DNA of 64,000 nucleotides, taken from positions 1 to 64,000 of the forward strand of contig NZ_FMDM01000021.1 of NCBI RefSeq assembly GCF_900090105.1, in the 5' to 3' direction. Origin of the DNA: Micromonospora humi. GTDB taxonomy: Bacteria; Actinomycetota; Actinomycetes; Mycobacteriales; Micromonosporaceae. A program made the position numbers and the translations under genes. The notes below the pieces were generated by a model. The model was not told the DNA's origin. It saw nothing but the letters and a program-made list of their open reading frames with translations, and did no database searches. Below are positions 1 to 6,183 of the stretch, piece after piece. Within the stretch, counting starts at the first letter, position 1. Each line of letters opens with the position of its first letter.

Positions 1-471
1 TCCCACAGCCTGGTCCACGAGGTACGCCCCGGCGAACTGCTGCACCTCGGCGCGCCGCACGACTCCGGGCTGGAACTGACCCACGCCGGCGACCTGCTGC
101 TGGTCGCCGGCGGCACCGGCCTGGCACCGCTGCGCGCCCTGACCGAGCAGGTCGCCGCCGCACCCGAGGGCCGGCGGGTCACCCTGATCGTCGGCACCCG
201 CACCTTCACCGACCTGTACGACGCGATCGCGCTGGACACACTCCAACAGGCCCACGACTGGCTGCGCATCGTGCCCGCGTTCTCCGCCGACCCCGAAGCC
301 CCACCCGCCGAGCAAGGCACCGCCATCGCCCTGGCCACCTACCACCACCGACCCGGGCAACACGTGCACGCCTGCGGCCCACCCGCCATGCTCGCCGCCG
401 CCCGACGGTGGCTGAGCACCGCCGACGTGCCCGCCGACCACCAGCACCTACCCACCATCGGACAGCGGTGA
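1..471 (+). CDS. FAD/NAD(P)-binding oxidoreductase, flavohaemoprotein-type (3' part only)
   Basis: Reading frame 1 is open from the first base to a TGA at 469-471, so only the last 156 residues are present and the start lies outside the window. The visible part is the NAD-binding half of a ferredoxin-reductase-type module: a glycine-rich LLLVAGGTGLAPL nucleotide-binding stretch near residue 40, a VGTRTFTDLYD segment, and the closing HACGPPAMLAAA motif typical of this superfamily. Such modules pass electrons from NAD(P)H through FAD to a haem or iron-sulfur partner. Sequence style suggests the globin-linked reductases of actinobacteria, but the globin half cannot be seen. The stop overlaps the next start (TGATG), so the two genes are probably translated together. 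The family call is good; the exact partner is unknown. Confidence 0.75.
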   Translation, partial: SHSLVHEVRPGELLHLGAPHDSGLELTHAGDLLLVAGGTGLAPLRALTEQVAAAPEGRRVTLIVGTRTFTDLYDAIALDTLQQAHDWLRIVPAFSADPEAPPAEQGTAIALATYHHRPGQHVHACGPPAMLAAARRWLSTADVPADHQHLPTIGQR

Positions 472-740
472 TGGCCGTCTACCGCAGCCGCCACGCCCTC
501 ACCGGACCACTCACCCCCGGCCGCATCGACGCCATCCGCCTGCCACTGACGTCACGACTACGACGCGGCTACCGCACCGAGGACGTCGACGCCATCCTGC
601 ACCGCCTCGCCCACGAACTCGCCGAACGATCCCACCAACTCCACCTGGCGCACGACGAGAACCGCCGGATCAAGACCGCGCTGCGCGACTGGCAGTCGGC
701 GGAGGCGGCCGCAGCCGCGCGACGCGTGTGCTCCGCATAG
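471..740 (+). CDS. Small DivIVA-domain-like protein
   Basis: An 89-residue protein starting at an ATG that overlaps the TGA of the reductase by one base. Residues about 30-55 contain GYRTEDVDAILHRLAHEL, which fits the short DivI1A-type motif (Gly-Tyr followed by Val-Asp and a helical stretch) seen in small actinobacterial proteins. A helical, charged tail follows. DivIVA-type proteins associate with curved membrane or cell poles through coiled coils, but this one is far shorter than true DivIVA/Wag31, so a role in polar growth is not implied. Coupling to the reductase gene is the only functional hint. An earlier in-frame ATG at 408 would lie entirely inside the reductase gene and is less likely. 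Confidence 0.6.
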   Translation: MAVYRSRHALTGPLTPGRIDAIRLPLTSRLRRGYRTEDVDAILHRLAHELAERSHQLHLAHDENRRIKTALRDWQSAEAAAAARRVCSA

Positions 741-758
741 TCGGGGTGGCGCCCCCGG

Positions 759-1577
759 TCAGCGACCCTGGTCGAGGAAGGCGAGCGTGACGGCGGCGAA
801 CAGCGGCGAGTCGTGGATGTCGTAGTGGCTCAGGCCGGGCAGGATCGCCAGCGCGTGCCCACCCGCCGGGCGACCCTCGCCGGCCCAACCGCCGTCGCGC
901 AGCCCGCCGTCGAGCAGCGTGAACACCTCGACGTAGTGGCTCGGCGGGGCCATGTCGGCGTCGGCGGCCATCACCAGCGTCGGCACCCGCAGGCCCCGGA
1001 CCTGCTCGCTGAAGTCGAAGTCCACCCGCATCGCCTCGCCGATCTTGTCGAGCAGCCGGGGGAAGTCCTCCGGACGTGGCGCCACCCGCTGGTACAGCTC
1101 GTACATCGGGGTCTCCTTCATGAATTCGGCCGCCGCACCGTTGACCTGGCCCTGCTGCGCCAGCATCTCCGGGTAGATGGCGTCGCGGCGGATGTTGGCC
1201 GACGCGGAGACCAACCGGCCCACCTTCTCCGGGTGCCGGAACGCCACGTGCATCGCCACCCCGCCGCCGAGGGAGAAACCGACCAGGTCCGGCCGGTCCA
1301 GGCCGAGGTGGTCGATGAGCGCGGCGATGTCGTCGGCCATCAGCGCGACGTCGAGCGGCCGGTCGATGTCGGCGGTGCGGCCGTGCCCCTGGAGGTCGAC
1401 CAGGATCACCTGGTGCTCGGCGGCCAGGACAGGCAGGATCGGCGCGAACATCTCGCCCGAGCCGAGCCCGCCGTGCAGCAGGATCATCGGCCGTCCGGCG
1501 CCGTGCGTCTCGACGTAGAGGCGGATGCCGTTCACGTCGGCGTACTGCCCGGGGGCGTTGGTCTCAACGGTGGTCAT
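759..1577 (-). CDS. Alpha/beta hydrolase
   Basis: A 272-residue alpha/beta-hydrolase-fold protein. It shows the oxyanion segment MILLHGGLGSG, the nucleophile elbow GFSLGGG (Ser between glycines), an acid region in VMAADADMAPP and the late LPGLSHYDI His, which completes a Ser-Asp-His triad. The ATG at 1577 is preceded by AAGGAG at a good distance, so I prefer it to upstream in-frame ATGs that would run into the divergent sigma-factor gene. The substrate is not predictable; esterase or dienelactone/haloperoxidase-like activity is typical. It is divergent from an ECF sigma factor 115 bases away, and small hydrolases or oxidoreductases beside SnoaL-tailed ECF sigma factors are often their targets; that link is inferred. 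Confidence 0.85.
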   Translation of the reverse strand: MTTVETNAPGQYADVNGIRLYVETHGAGRPMILLHGGLGSGEMFAPILPVLAAEHQVILVDLQGHGRTADIDRPLDVALMADDIAALIDHLGLDRPDLVGFSLGGGVAMHVAFRHPEKVGRLVSASANIRRDAIYPEMLAQQGQVNGAAAEFMKETPMYELYQRVAPRPEDFPRLLDKIGEAMRVDFDFSEQVRGLRVPTLVMAADADMAPPSHYVEVFTLLDGGLRDGGWAGEGRPAGGHALAILPGLSHYDIHDSPLFAAVTLAFLDQGR

Positions 1578-1692
1578 CGGGTGCTCCTTCGGTGTTCCGT
1601 GGTGACGAACCATGGACCGGGCGGGCGCGGCGAACTCATCGGTGCGCGCCGGGTGCTCGCGTTCGCGCAGCATGTGGTCTAGTTTCGAACAG

Positions 1693-2703
1693 GTGAGCGA
1701 GGTGGCGAGCGTCCCCGTGGAGACGCAACTCGAGGCATACCGACCGGAGTTGACCGGCTACTGCTACCGGATGCTGGGCTCGGCGTTCGAGGCCGAGGAC
1801 GCGGTGCAGGACACGTTCGTCCGGGCCTGGCGCAACTTCGACCGCTTCGAGGGGCGGTCCGCGCTGCGGACCTGGCTCTACCGGATCGCGACGAACGTCT
1901 GCCTGAACATGACCGCCAGCGCGCAACGCCGGGTCCGCCCGATGGACCTCGGCCCCGCCGGCAGCGGCACCGCGACGCATCCCGGTGAGCCGCGCCCGGA
2001 ACAGATCTGGCTCGGCCCGGTGCCGGACGACCGGGTGCTGGCCTCGGCCGGTGACCCGGCCGAGGTGGTCGCCGGGCGGGAATCCGTCCGGCTGGCGTTC
2101 GTCGCCGCGTTGCAGCACCTTCCGCCGAAGCAGCGGGCCGTGCTCATCCTGCGCGAGGTGCTGGCCTGGTCGGCCCAGGAGGTCGCCGAGCTGCTCGACA
2201 CGTCGGTGGCGAGCGTGAACAGCGCGCTGCAACGAGCCCGGGCCACCATCGCGTCCGCCGACACCGGCGCCGAGGTGCGCCGCCCGCTCGACGAGGAGCA
2301 GCAGGCGCTGCTGGCCCGCTACGTGCGCGCGTTCGAGGAATACGACCTGACGGCGCTCACCGCGCTGCTGCACGAGGACGCGACGCTGTCGATGCCGCCG
2401 GTGCCGCTGTGGATGCGCGGTCCCGACGACATCGTGGCCTGGATGACCGGCACCGGCAGCGGCTGCCGCGGCTCCCGCCTGGTGCCGGTCGCCGCCAACG
2501 GCATGCCGGCGTTCGGGCAGTACCGGCGCGACCCCGACTCAGGGCACGTGCCCTGGTCGCTGATCGTGATCGGGCTCTCCGGCGGCCGGATCACCTCGCT
2601 CAACCACTTCCTCGACACCGACCGCCTGTTCCCGCTCTTCGGGCTGCCGGACCGGCTCGAGGAGGGTGTCGGCCAGCCCGAGCAGGCCGGCCAGATCGCC
2701 TAG
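1693..2703 (+). CDS. ECF RNA polymerase sigma factor with C-terminal SnoaL-like domain
   Basis: An ECF sigma-70 protein of about 336 residues. Region 2 is visible around DAVQDTFVRAWRNFDRF and ALRTWLYRIATNVCLN; region 4 is PPKQRAVLILREVLAWSAQEVAELL, followed by the recognition helix with SVNSALQRARATI. After residue about 210 comes a SnoaL/NTF2-like domain (FEEYDLTALTALLHEDATL and later FGQYRRDP), the architecture of the SigX5/SigJ-like ECF groups in which the C-terminal domain replaces a classical anti-sigma factor in tuning activity. I chose the GTG at 1693 because homologues begin roughly 15 residues before the ELTGYCYRML stretch; an ATG at 1672 is also possible. It is divergent from an alpha/beta hydrolase that it may control. 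Its 3' end overlaps the opposite-strand STAS gene by 165 bases. Confidence 0.85.
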   Translation: MSEVASVPVETQLEAYRPELTGYCYRMLGSAFEAEDAVQDTFVRAWRNFDRFEGRSALRTWLYRIATNVCLNMTASAQRRVRPMDLGPAGSGTATHPGEPRPEQIWLGPVPDDRVLASAGDPAEVVAGRESVRLAFVAALQHLPPKQRAVLILREVLAWSAQEVAELLDTSVASVNSALQRARATIASADTGAEVRRPLDEEQQALLARYVRAFEEYDLTALTALLHEDATLSMPPVPLWMRGPDDIVAWMTGTGSGCRGSRLVPVAANGMPAFGQYRRDPDSGHVPWSLIVIGLSGGRITSLNHFLDTDRLFPLFGLPDRLEEGVGQPEQAGQIA

Positions 2704-2967
2704 GTCCACTGTCGCGCCCCGGATCTCCAGCCGCCACCCGAACCGCCGGGCGGTCAGCCGGAGCCGGGCCAGGGTCTCGACCGTGACCAGGTCCGGCCGG
2801 GTCACGGCGGACACGTCGCAGACCACCACCCCCCGGTCGCGGCCCCGCAGCGCCCCGGCCAGCTCGGCACAGCGGACCGCGATGTCCGCGCGGGTCGGCG
2901 TCGGACCGGCCAGCCGGAGCACGAGGGTGGTCACGCCGATAAGACCGGCGTACGGCCCCGTACTCAT
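2539..2967 (-). CDS. STAS-domain protein
   Basis: A 142-residue protein whose first about 105 residues read as a STAS (anti-sigma-factor-antagonist) fold: a beta strand in TTLVLRLAGPTP, a helix with CAELAGALRG, then GVVVCDVSAVTRPDLVTVETLARL, where the Ser/Thr region following the D-x-S strand is the usual phosphorylation or binding loop. Residues beyond about 110 are charged, low in order and lie antisense to the end of the sigma-factor gene, so the true functional part may be the STAS core only. STAS proteins usually bind anti-sigma factors or sense small ligands; no anti-sigma gene is adjacent. The convergent overlap with the sigma gene is unusual but both frames look coding. Confidence 0.65.
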   Translation of the reverse strand: MSTGPYAGLIGVTTLVLRLAGPTPTRADIAVRCAELAGALRGRDRGVVVCDVSAVTRPDLVTVETLARLRLTARRFGWRLEIRGATVDLGDLAGLLGLADTLLEPVRQPEEREQAVGVEEVVERGDPAAGEPDHDQRPGHVP

Positions 2968-2990
2968 CGCTCTCGTGGAAGGCGAGGACC

Positions 2991-3947
2991 ATGACGACGT
3001 ACGCCCCGGTGGGGTTGCCGCGCTGGGACCCGCAGGTCGGTCCGGACGCCCTGCCGGCGGAGATCGCCGACTGGGCGACCTCTACCGCGATGCGTGACCT
3101 GGTGGAGTGCTTCGGCGAGAGGTGGCCGACCGGCGACGTGCTCGACGGGCTGGTCGAGATCTCGGCCCGGCACTGGGACTTCCGCCGCGGCGGCGAACGC
3201 GCCACCGCGCTGCGCCGGGAGTTCCCGGCCCACGTGACCGAGCGGGTACGCGCGGCGGCCGGCGCGCTCGGCCTGCGCCACCGCGACACGCCGAGCCGGG
3301 ACCGGTACGACCACGTCCTCATCCACGGCGGCCTGTTCCGCAGCTGCCTGCTCCGGGCCCGGTACGCGGCCACGCTGCTCGACCGGCACCTCACCGGCGG
3401 AACCGTGTGCGGCCTGGGCAGCGTCCGGCCGACCTCCGAACCGGAGCGGGCCCTGGCGGCGGAACGGGGCGCGGACGACTGCCCCACCGAGTTCGCCGCC
3501 ATGGACTTCGCGGTCCGGTCGGCGTTCACCGGCCTGCGCCGGCTGCCCGGCGACCCGTCCCTGCGCCACGACTACGAGACGCCCGACGGCCGGCGCCTGA
3601 GCGTGCTGGCGGCGCCCTCCTCCGACCCGACCCGGCGCGCCAACACCGCCGACACCTGCGCGTACTGGGCCGGATCGCGGTCGACACCGGTGGCGGGGGA
3701 GCGCGTCCTGCTGGTCACCACCGAGCACTTCGTGCCGTTCCAACAGGCCGACGCGATCCGGACGCTGGGCATCCCGTACGGGTGCGCGGTGGAAACCGTC
3801 GGCCTCGACCCGGCGGCGGCCCCGGACGCGCGCCTGCGGGCGCCACTGGCCACCGTCGAGTACCTCCAGGAGATCCGCTCGGCGATCCGCTCCATGCGGC
3901 TGCTCCGCGATGTAAGGAGGGGCCCCCGCTTAACGCATTCTGCATAG
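2991..3947 (+). CDS. Conserved protein of unknown function, C-terminus supplied by a repeat element
   Basis: A 318-residue soluble-looking protein with no signal peptide or membrane helix. I do not recognise the family. The sequence is rich in Arg and acidic residues with stretches such as YDHVLIHGGLFRSCLLRARYAATLL and RVLLVTTEHFVPFQQADAI, which look like alternating helices and strands of a globular enzyme, but I see no catalytic motif I can name. The last residues (from the Val of DVRRGPRLTHSA) and the TAG stop are encoded by a 57-bp structured repeat at 3912-3968, so the natural C-terminus may originally have been different or longer. Start ATG 2991 follows GGCGAGGACC and lies 23 bases from the divergent STAS gene, so the two probably share a promoter region. 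Confidence 0.6.
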   Translation: MTTYAPVGLPRWDPQVGPDALPAEIADWATSTAMRDLVECFGERWPTGDVLDGLVEISARHWDFRRGGERATALRREFPAHVTERVRAAAGALGLRHRDTPSRDRYDHVLIHGGLFRSCLLRARYAATLLDRHLTGGTVCGLGSVRPTSEPERALAAERGADDCPTEFAAMDFAVRSAFTGLRRLPGDPSLRHDYETPDGRRLSVLAAPSSDPTRRANTADTCAYWAGSRSTPVAGERVLLVTTEHFVPFQQADAIRTLGIPYGCAVETVGLDPAAAPDARLRAPLATVEYLQEIRSAIRSMRLLRDVRRGPRLTHSA

Positions 3948-3968
3948 GAGGGGGCCCCTGTTAACAAC
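3912..3968 (+). repeat. 57-bp structured repeat, copy 1
   Basis: A 57-base unit beginning GTAAGGAGGGGCCCCCGC and ending GGGGGCCCCTGTTAACAAC. It contains two self-complementary GGGGCCCC cores, each followed by a TTAAC-type box, separated by a short centre with its own small stem (GCA-TTC-TGC). It spans the end of the 318-residue protein gene, whose TAG stop lies inside it, and the boundary with a convergent pseudogene, so it could also act as a bidirectional terminator. A second unit of identical length and the same order of blocks lies at 22033-22089 on the other strand. Confidence 0.85.
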
Positions 3969-4485
3969 CGGCGGTGCCTGGATCGGCGGGTCGGTGCGTG
4001 TTCGGGCCAGCCGGGGCCGGTAGCGCGCGTCGACAGCGGATGCGGGGCCGTCACCGCCGACCCGGGCCCGGCGGATCGGGACGCCGGCGGGGCTGTCGTA
4101 GAGGCGGACGCCCCCGCCGGGCAGGATCGGCGCGACGCGCAGGTCGATCTCGTCGAGCAAGCCCCGCTGGAGCGGTTGCCGGCCGATGCTCGACGAACAC
4201 ACCTCGACGCTCTCGCCGTCGGCATCCTCCGGTTCCGGGTGTGCACGAAGGCCCGCCCCTGCCAGGCGCCGCCGTACGGGCGGTGGTGGTCCGGGGCGGC
4301 GTCGCACGCGCTGCGGTCGGCCAGCACCGCGCCGGTCGTCGCGACGTACTCGTCGAGCAGAGCCGGGCGCACCGTGCGGCCGGTCGTCCACTCCATCTCG
4401 TGGTGCGGGCCGGCCACGAAGCCGTCGTCCAACGTACGGTGAAGTGCCAGAGCACGCTGCCCGCAGCGGTCTGCGGCTCGGTCAC
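3969..4485 (-). pseudogene. Dihydrofolate-reductase/RibD C-terminal family protein, frameshifted
   Basis: Three minus-strand frames each carry part of one RibD-C/DHFR-type domain. The start MTEPQTAAGSVLWHFTV is in one frame (ATG at 4485); the next part, DDGFVAGPHHEMEWTTG through PYGGAWQGRAFVHT, is in a second; and SIGRQPLQRGLLDEIDLRVA plus PILPGGGVRLYD is in a third. Family members carry all these pieces in one frame, so at least two frameshifts are implied, at roughly 4435 and 4230. The usual role is an NADPH-dependent reductase of pterin- or pyrimidine-like substrates. The downstream end runs into the 57-bp repeat. Sequencing error could mimic one shift, but two make true decay more likely. 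Confidence 0.65.
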
Positions 4486-4547
4486 TGCCGCCGTCCTCGA
4501 TTGCCTGCGGGCCGTCGGCGCAATTTCCTCCGGTCATCTTGCCGAAC

Positions 4548-4570
4548 GCAGTTACATCGACGTTAACTGC
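4548..4570. promoter_or_regulatory. Inverted repeat, possible operator
   Basis: Perfect 7-base arms GCAGTTA and TAACTGC separated by 9 bases in an AT-richer patch of the 280-base gap between the broken reductase gene and the winged-helix regulator. Size and spacing fit a dimeric regulator site. No regulator is assigned; the palindrome is what is seen, its function is a guess. Confidence 0.3.
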
Positions 4571-4765
4571 TATACCAATCATCGGTGCACGGCTATATGA
4601 TCCGCGGTAGCTCCGCCCGACGCCTCACGAAACAGCAGCTCCAGCACGCCTCAGACCGCCCGCCGCGCCAGGTGCACCGCAATGGTGGACGGTCCGACCG
4701 GCCGCGCCGAAATTGGCTCGGAAATTGCCGGGCGCTGCGTCAGCCTGCCGGAAGGGTGGGAACGG

Positions 4766-5578
4766 ATGACGACGGTCCCGTCCTTGGTCATCGGCATCGC
4801 GACAACGGCCACCGAGCGCCGGCAGCTCGCCCAGCTGCTCGGCGGCACCGAGGCATTCCTGATCGTCTCCAGTGCCCACCAGGCCCGCCGGTTCCTCGAC
4901 CTGGTCCGCCGGCCGGGCAGCCGGGCACCCATGACCCCGACCGCCGCGCCGACGACCACGACGGACGGGCCCGTTCTCGCGGGCGCCGAGCCCGAGCGGT
5001 CGCCTTCCGGCGCGGTCCCGGTGGACGCTGACGTGGTCCCGGTGGACGCCAGCGCTGTTCCGTTGGGCGCCGGCTTCGCCCCGGTCGATGTCGGCGTGGT
5101 CCCGGTGGGTGCTGGCGTGGTTCCGGTGGGCGCCGGTGTGGTCCCGGTGGGCGCCGGCGCTGTTCCGGTGGGTGCTGGCGTGGTTCCGGTGGGCGCCGGC
5201 GCGGTCCGGGTGGATGCCGACGCGGTCCCGGCGCGTGCCGGGAGCGGGCGCCTGGTTGACGTCGTCGCCGCCGGATCGTCTGGTCCGTCCGCACCGGAGC
5301 TGGCCGTCGACTCCGACCGGCGAGTGTTGCGCTGGCGTGAACGGGAGGTCGGGTTGACCCCGCTGGAGCACGACCTGCTGGTCTGTCTCACCGGCACCCC
5401 GGGTCAGGTGTGGACGTACGCCCGGCTGCACCGCGCGGTCTGGGGCAACGACCACCTCGGCCGACGCTCCGACATGCACTCGGTGGTCCGCCGCCTTCGA
5501 CACAAGCTGGGTCGCCTGGACGCCGCCGCCACGATCCACGCCGTCCGAGGCGTCGGCTTCCGCCTGGCCCCCTCCTGA
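4766..5578 (+). CDS. Winged-helix (OmpR/PhoB-type) DNA-binding protein with heptad-repeat linker
   Basis: A 270-residue protein. Residues 1-50 form a short alpha/beta segment (SLVIGIATTATERRQLAQLL) that resembles the start of a receiver-like fold but lacks recognisable phospho-acceptor aspartates. Residues 83-159 are eleven copies of a seven-residue unit (consensus VVPVGAG). Residues about 180-270 are a transcriptional-regulator C-terminal winged helix: TPLEHDLLVCLTG, VWTYARLHRAVWG, the recognition region SVVRRLRHKLGRL and the closing AVRGVGFRLA wing. I chose the ATG at 4766 because its paralogue at 10835-11380 aligns from this point (SLVIG in both); an upstream in-frame ATG exists at 4682. 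It probably binds DNA without phosphorylation. Its convergent neighbour is the giant subtilase gene. Confidence 0.8.
   Translation: MTTVPSLVIGIATTATERRQLAQLLGGTEAFLIVSSAHQARRFLDLVRRPGSRAPMTPTAAPTTTTDGPVLAGAEPERSPSGAVPVDADVVPVDASAVPLGAGFAPVDVGVVPVGAGVVPVGAGVVPVGAGAVPVGAGVVPVGAGAVRVDADAVPARAGSGRLVDVVAAGSSGPSAPELAVDSDRRVLRWREREVGLTPLEHDLLVCLTGTPGQVWTYARLHRAVWGNDHLGRRSDMHSVVRRLRHKLGRLDAAATIHAVRGVGFRLAPS
5012..5242 (+). repeat. Eleven tandem 21-bp units encoding VVPVGAG heptads
   Basis: Eleven contiguous 21-base units, each encoding a heptad of the pattern (A/V)VPV(G/D)A(G/D). The central five are nearly identical (VVPVGAG or AVPVGAG), the outer ones more diverged. They form the linker of the winged-helix protein. 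The unit is a multiple of three, so copy-number change would keep the frame. Confidence 0.9.
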
Positions 5579-5635
5579 CCCACCCTCGCCCTCACCCTCA
5601 CCCTCGCGCTCGCCCTCGCGCCGGCCGCAGCGCGC

Positions 5636-5690
5636 GATCAAGGAGTTCGTGTCGCCACCCGGCCCCTCGCGCGACACAAACTCCTTGATC
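5636..5690. repeat. Long inverted repeat (GATCAAGGAGTT type)
   Basis: Arms of 19 bases (GATCAAGGAGTTCGTGTCG and its complement with one mismatch) around a 17-base loop, 58 bases after the stop of the winged-helix gene. It could end transcription, but it lacks a T-run and is the first of three palindromes with GATC outer ends in a row, so it may be an interspersed element. Confidence 0.75.
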
Positions 5691-5734
5691 ACCGCATCGG
5701 GGTGGGTGGGGGCGTCGGCCGGCTCGTCCCAGGT

Positions 5735-5790
5735 GATCATGAAGTTAGCGGGCGACAAATCGGGCGCCGGGGGCGGCTAACTTCATGATC
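5735..5790. repeat. Long inverted repeat (GATCATGAAGTTAGC type)
   Basis: Perfect 15-base arms GATCATGAAGTTAGC / GCTAACTTCATGATC flanking 26 bases. It follows the previous palindrome by 44 bases and shares its layout (GATC outer end, then an AAGTT or AGGAGTT core), which suggests related elements rather than two unrelated terminators. Confidence 0.75.
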
Positions 5791-5817
5791 GATTGATTTC
5801 GCCCCGTGTGGGTGCGC

Positions 5818-5886
5818 CGATCTTGCAGATTGGGCCCGTGGAAGATGGCTTATGTCCGCTTCGTCGGGGCAGAAAGTGCAAGATCG
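5818..5886. repeat. Inverted repeat (CGATCTTGCA type)
   Basis: Perfect 10-base arms CGATCTTGCA / TGCAAGATCG around 49 bases. It is the third palindrome in a row and directly abuts the pentamer tract. The arms contain GATC, like the two palindromes before it. Confidence 0.65.
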
Positions 5887-6117
5887 CCGGGCCGAGCCGG
5901 GCCGAGCCGGGCCGGGCCGAGCCGGGCCGGGCCGAGCCGCGCCGCGCCGGGCCGAGCCGCGCCGGGTCGCGCCGGGTCGCGCCGAGCCGGGCCGGGTCGC
6001 GCCGGGCCGGGGTGGGCCGGGCCGAGCCGCGCCGGGTCGCGCCGCGCCGAGCCGGACCGGGGTGGGCCGGGTCGCGCCGGGCCCGGGTCGCGCCGGGCCG
6101 GGGTGGGCGGGTGGGGG
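5886..6117. repeat. Degenerate pentanucleotide tract (GCCGG/GCCGA/GCCGC)
   Basis: About 45 consecutive five-base units, mostly GCCGG, GCCGA, GCCGC or GTCGC, filling the gap between the convergent winged-helix and subtilase genes. The apparent Arg/Gly/Pro/Ala-rich open frames across it are a by-product of the repeat and are not genes. It ends in a run of G triplets. Confidence 0.85.
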
Positions 6118-6132
6118 GTGGGGGCGGGGAGC

Positions 6133-6163
6133 GGCCCGCCCGGTGGGGTGCACCGGGCGGGCC
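6133..6163 (-). terminator. Hairpin terminator downstream of the subtilase gene
   Basis: Perfect 13-base arms GGCCCGCCCGGTG / CACCGGGCGGGCC around a 5-base loop, 20 bases beyond the stop of the minus-strand subtilase gene. The strength and placement fit a factor-independent (GC-only, actinobacterial type) terminator. Confidence 0.75.
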
Positions 6164-6183
6164 GGACCTGTCGGGCCGCTGGG

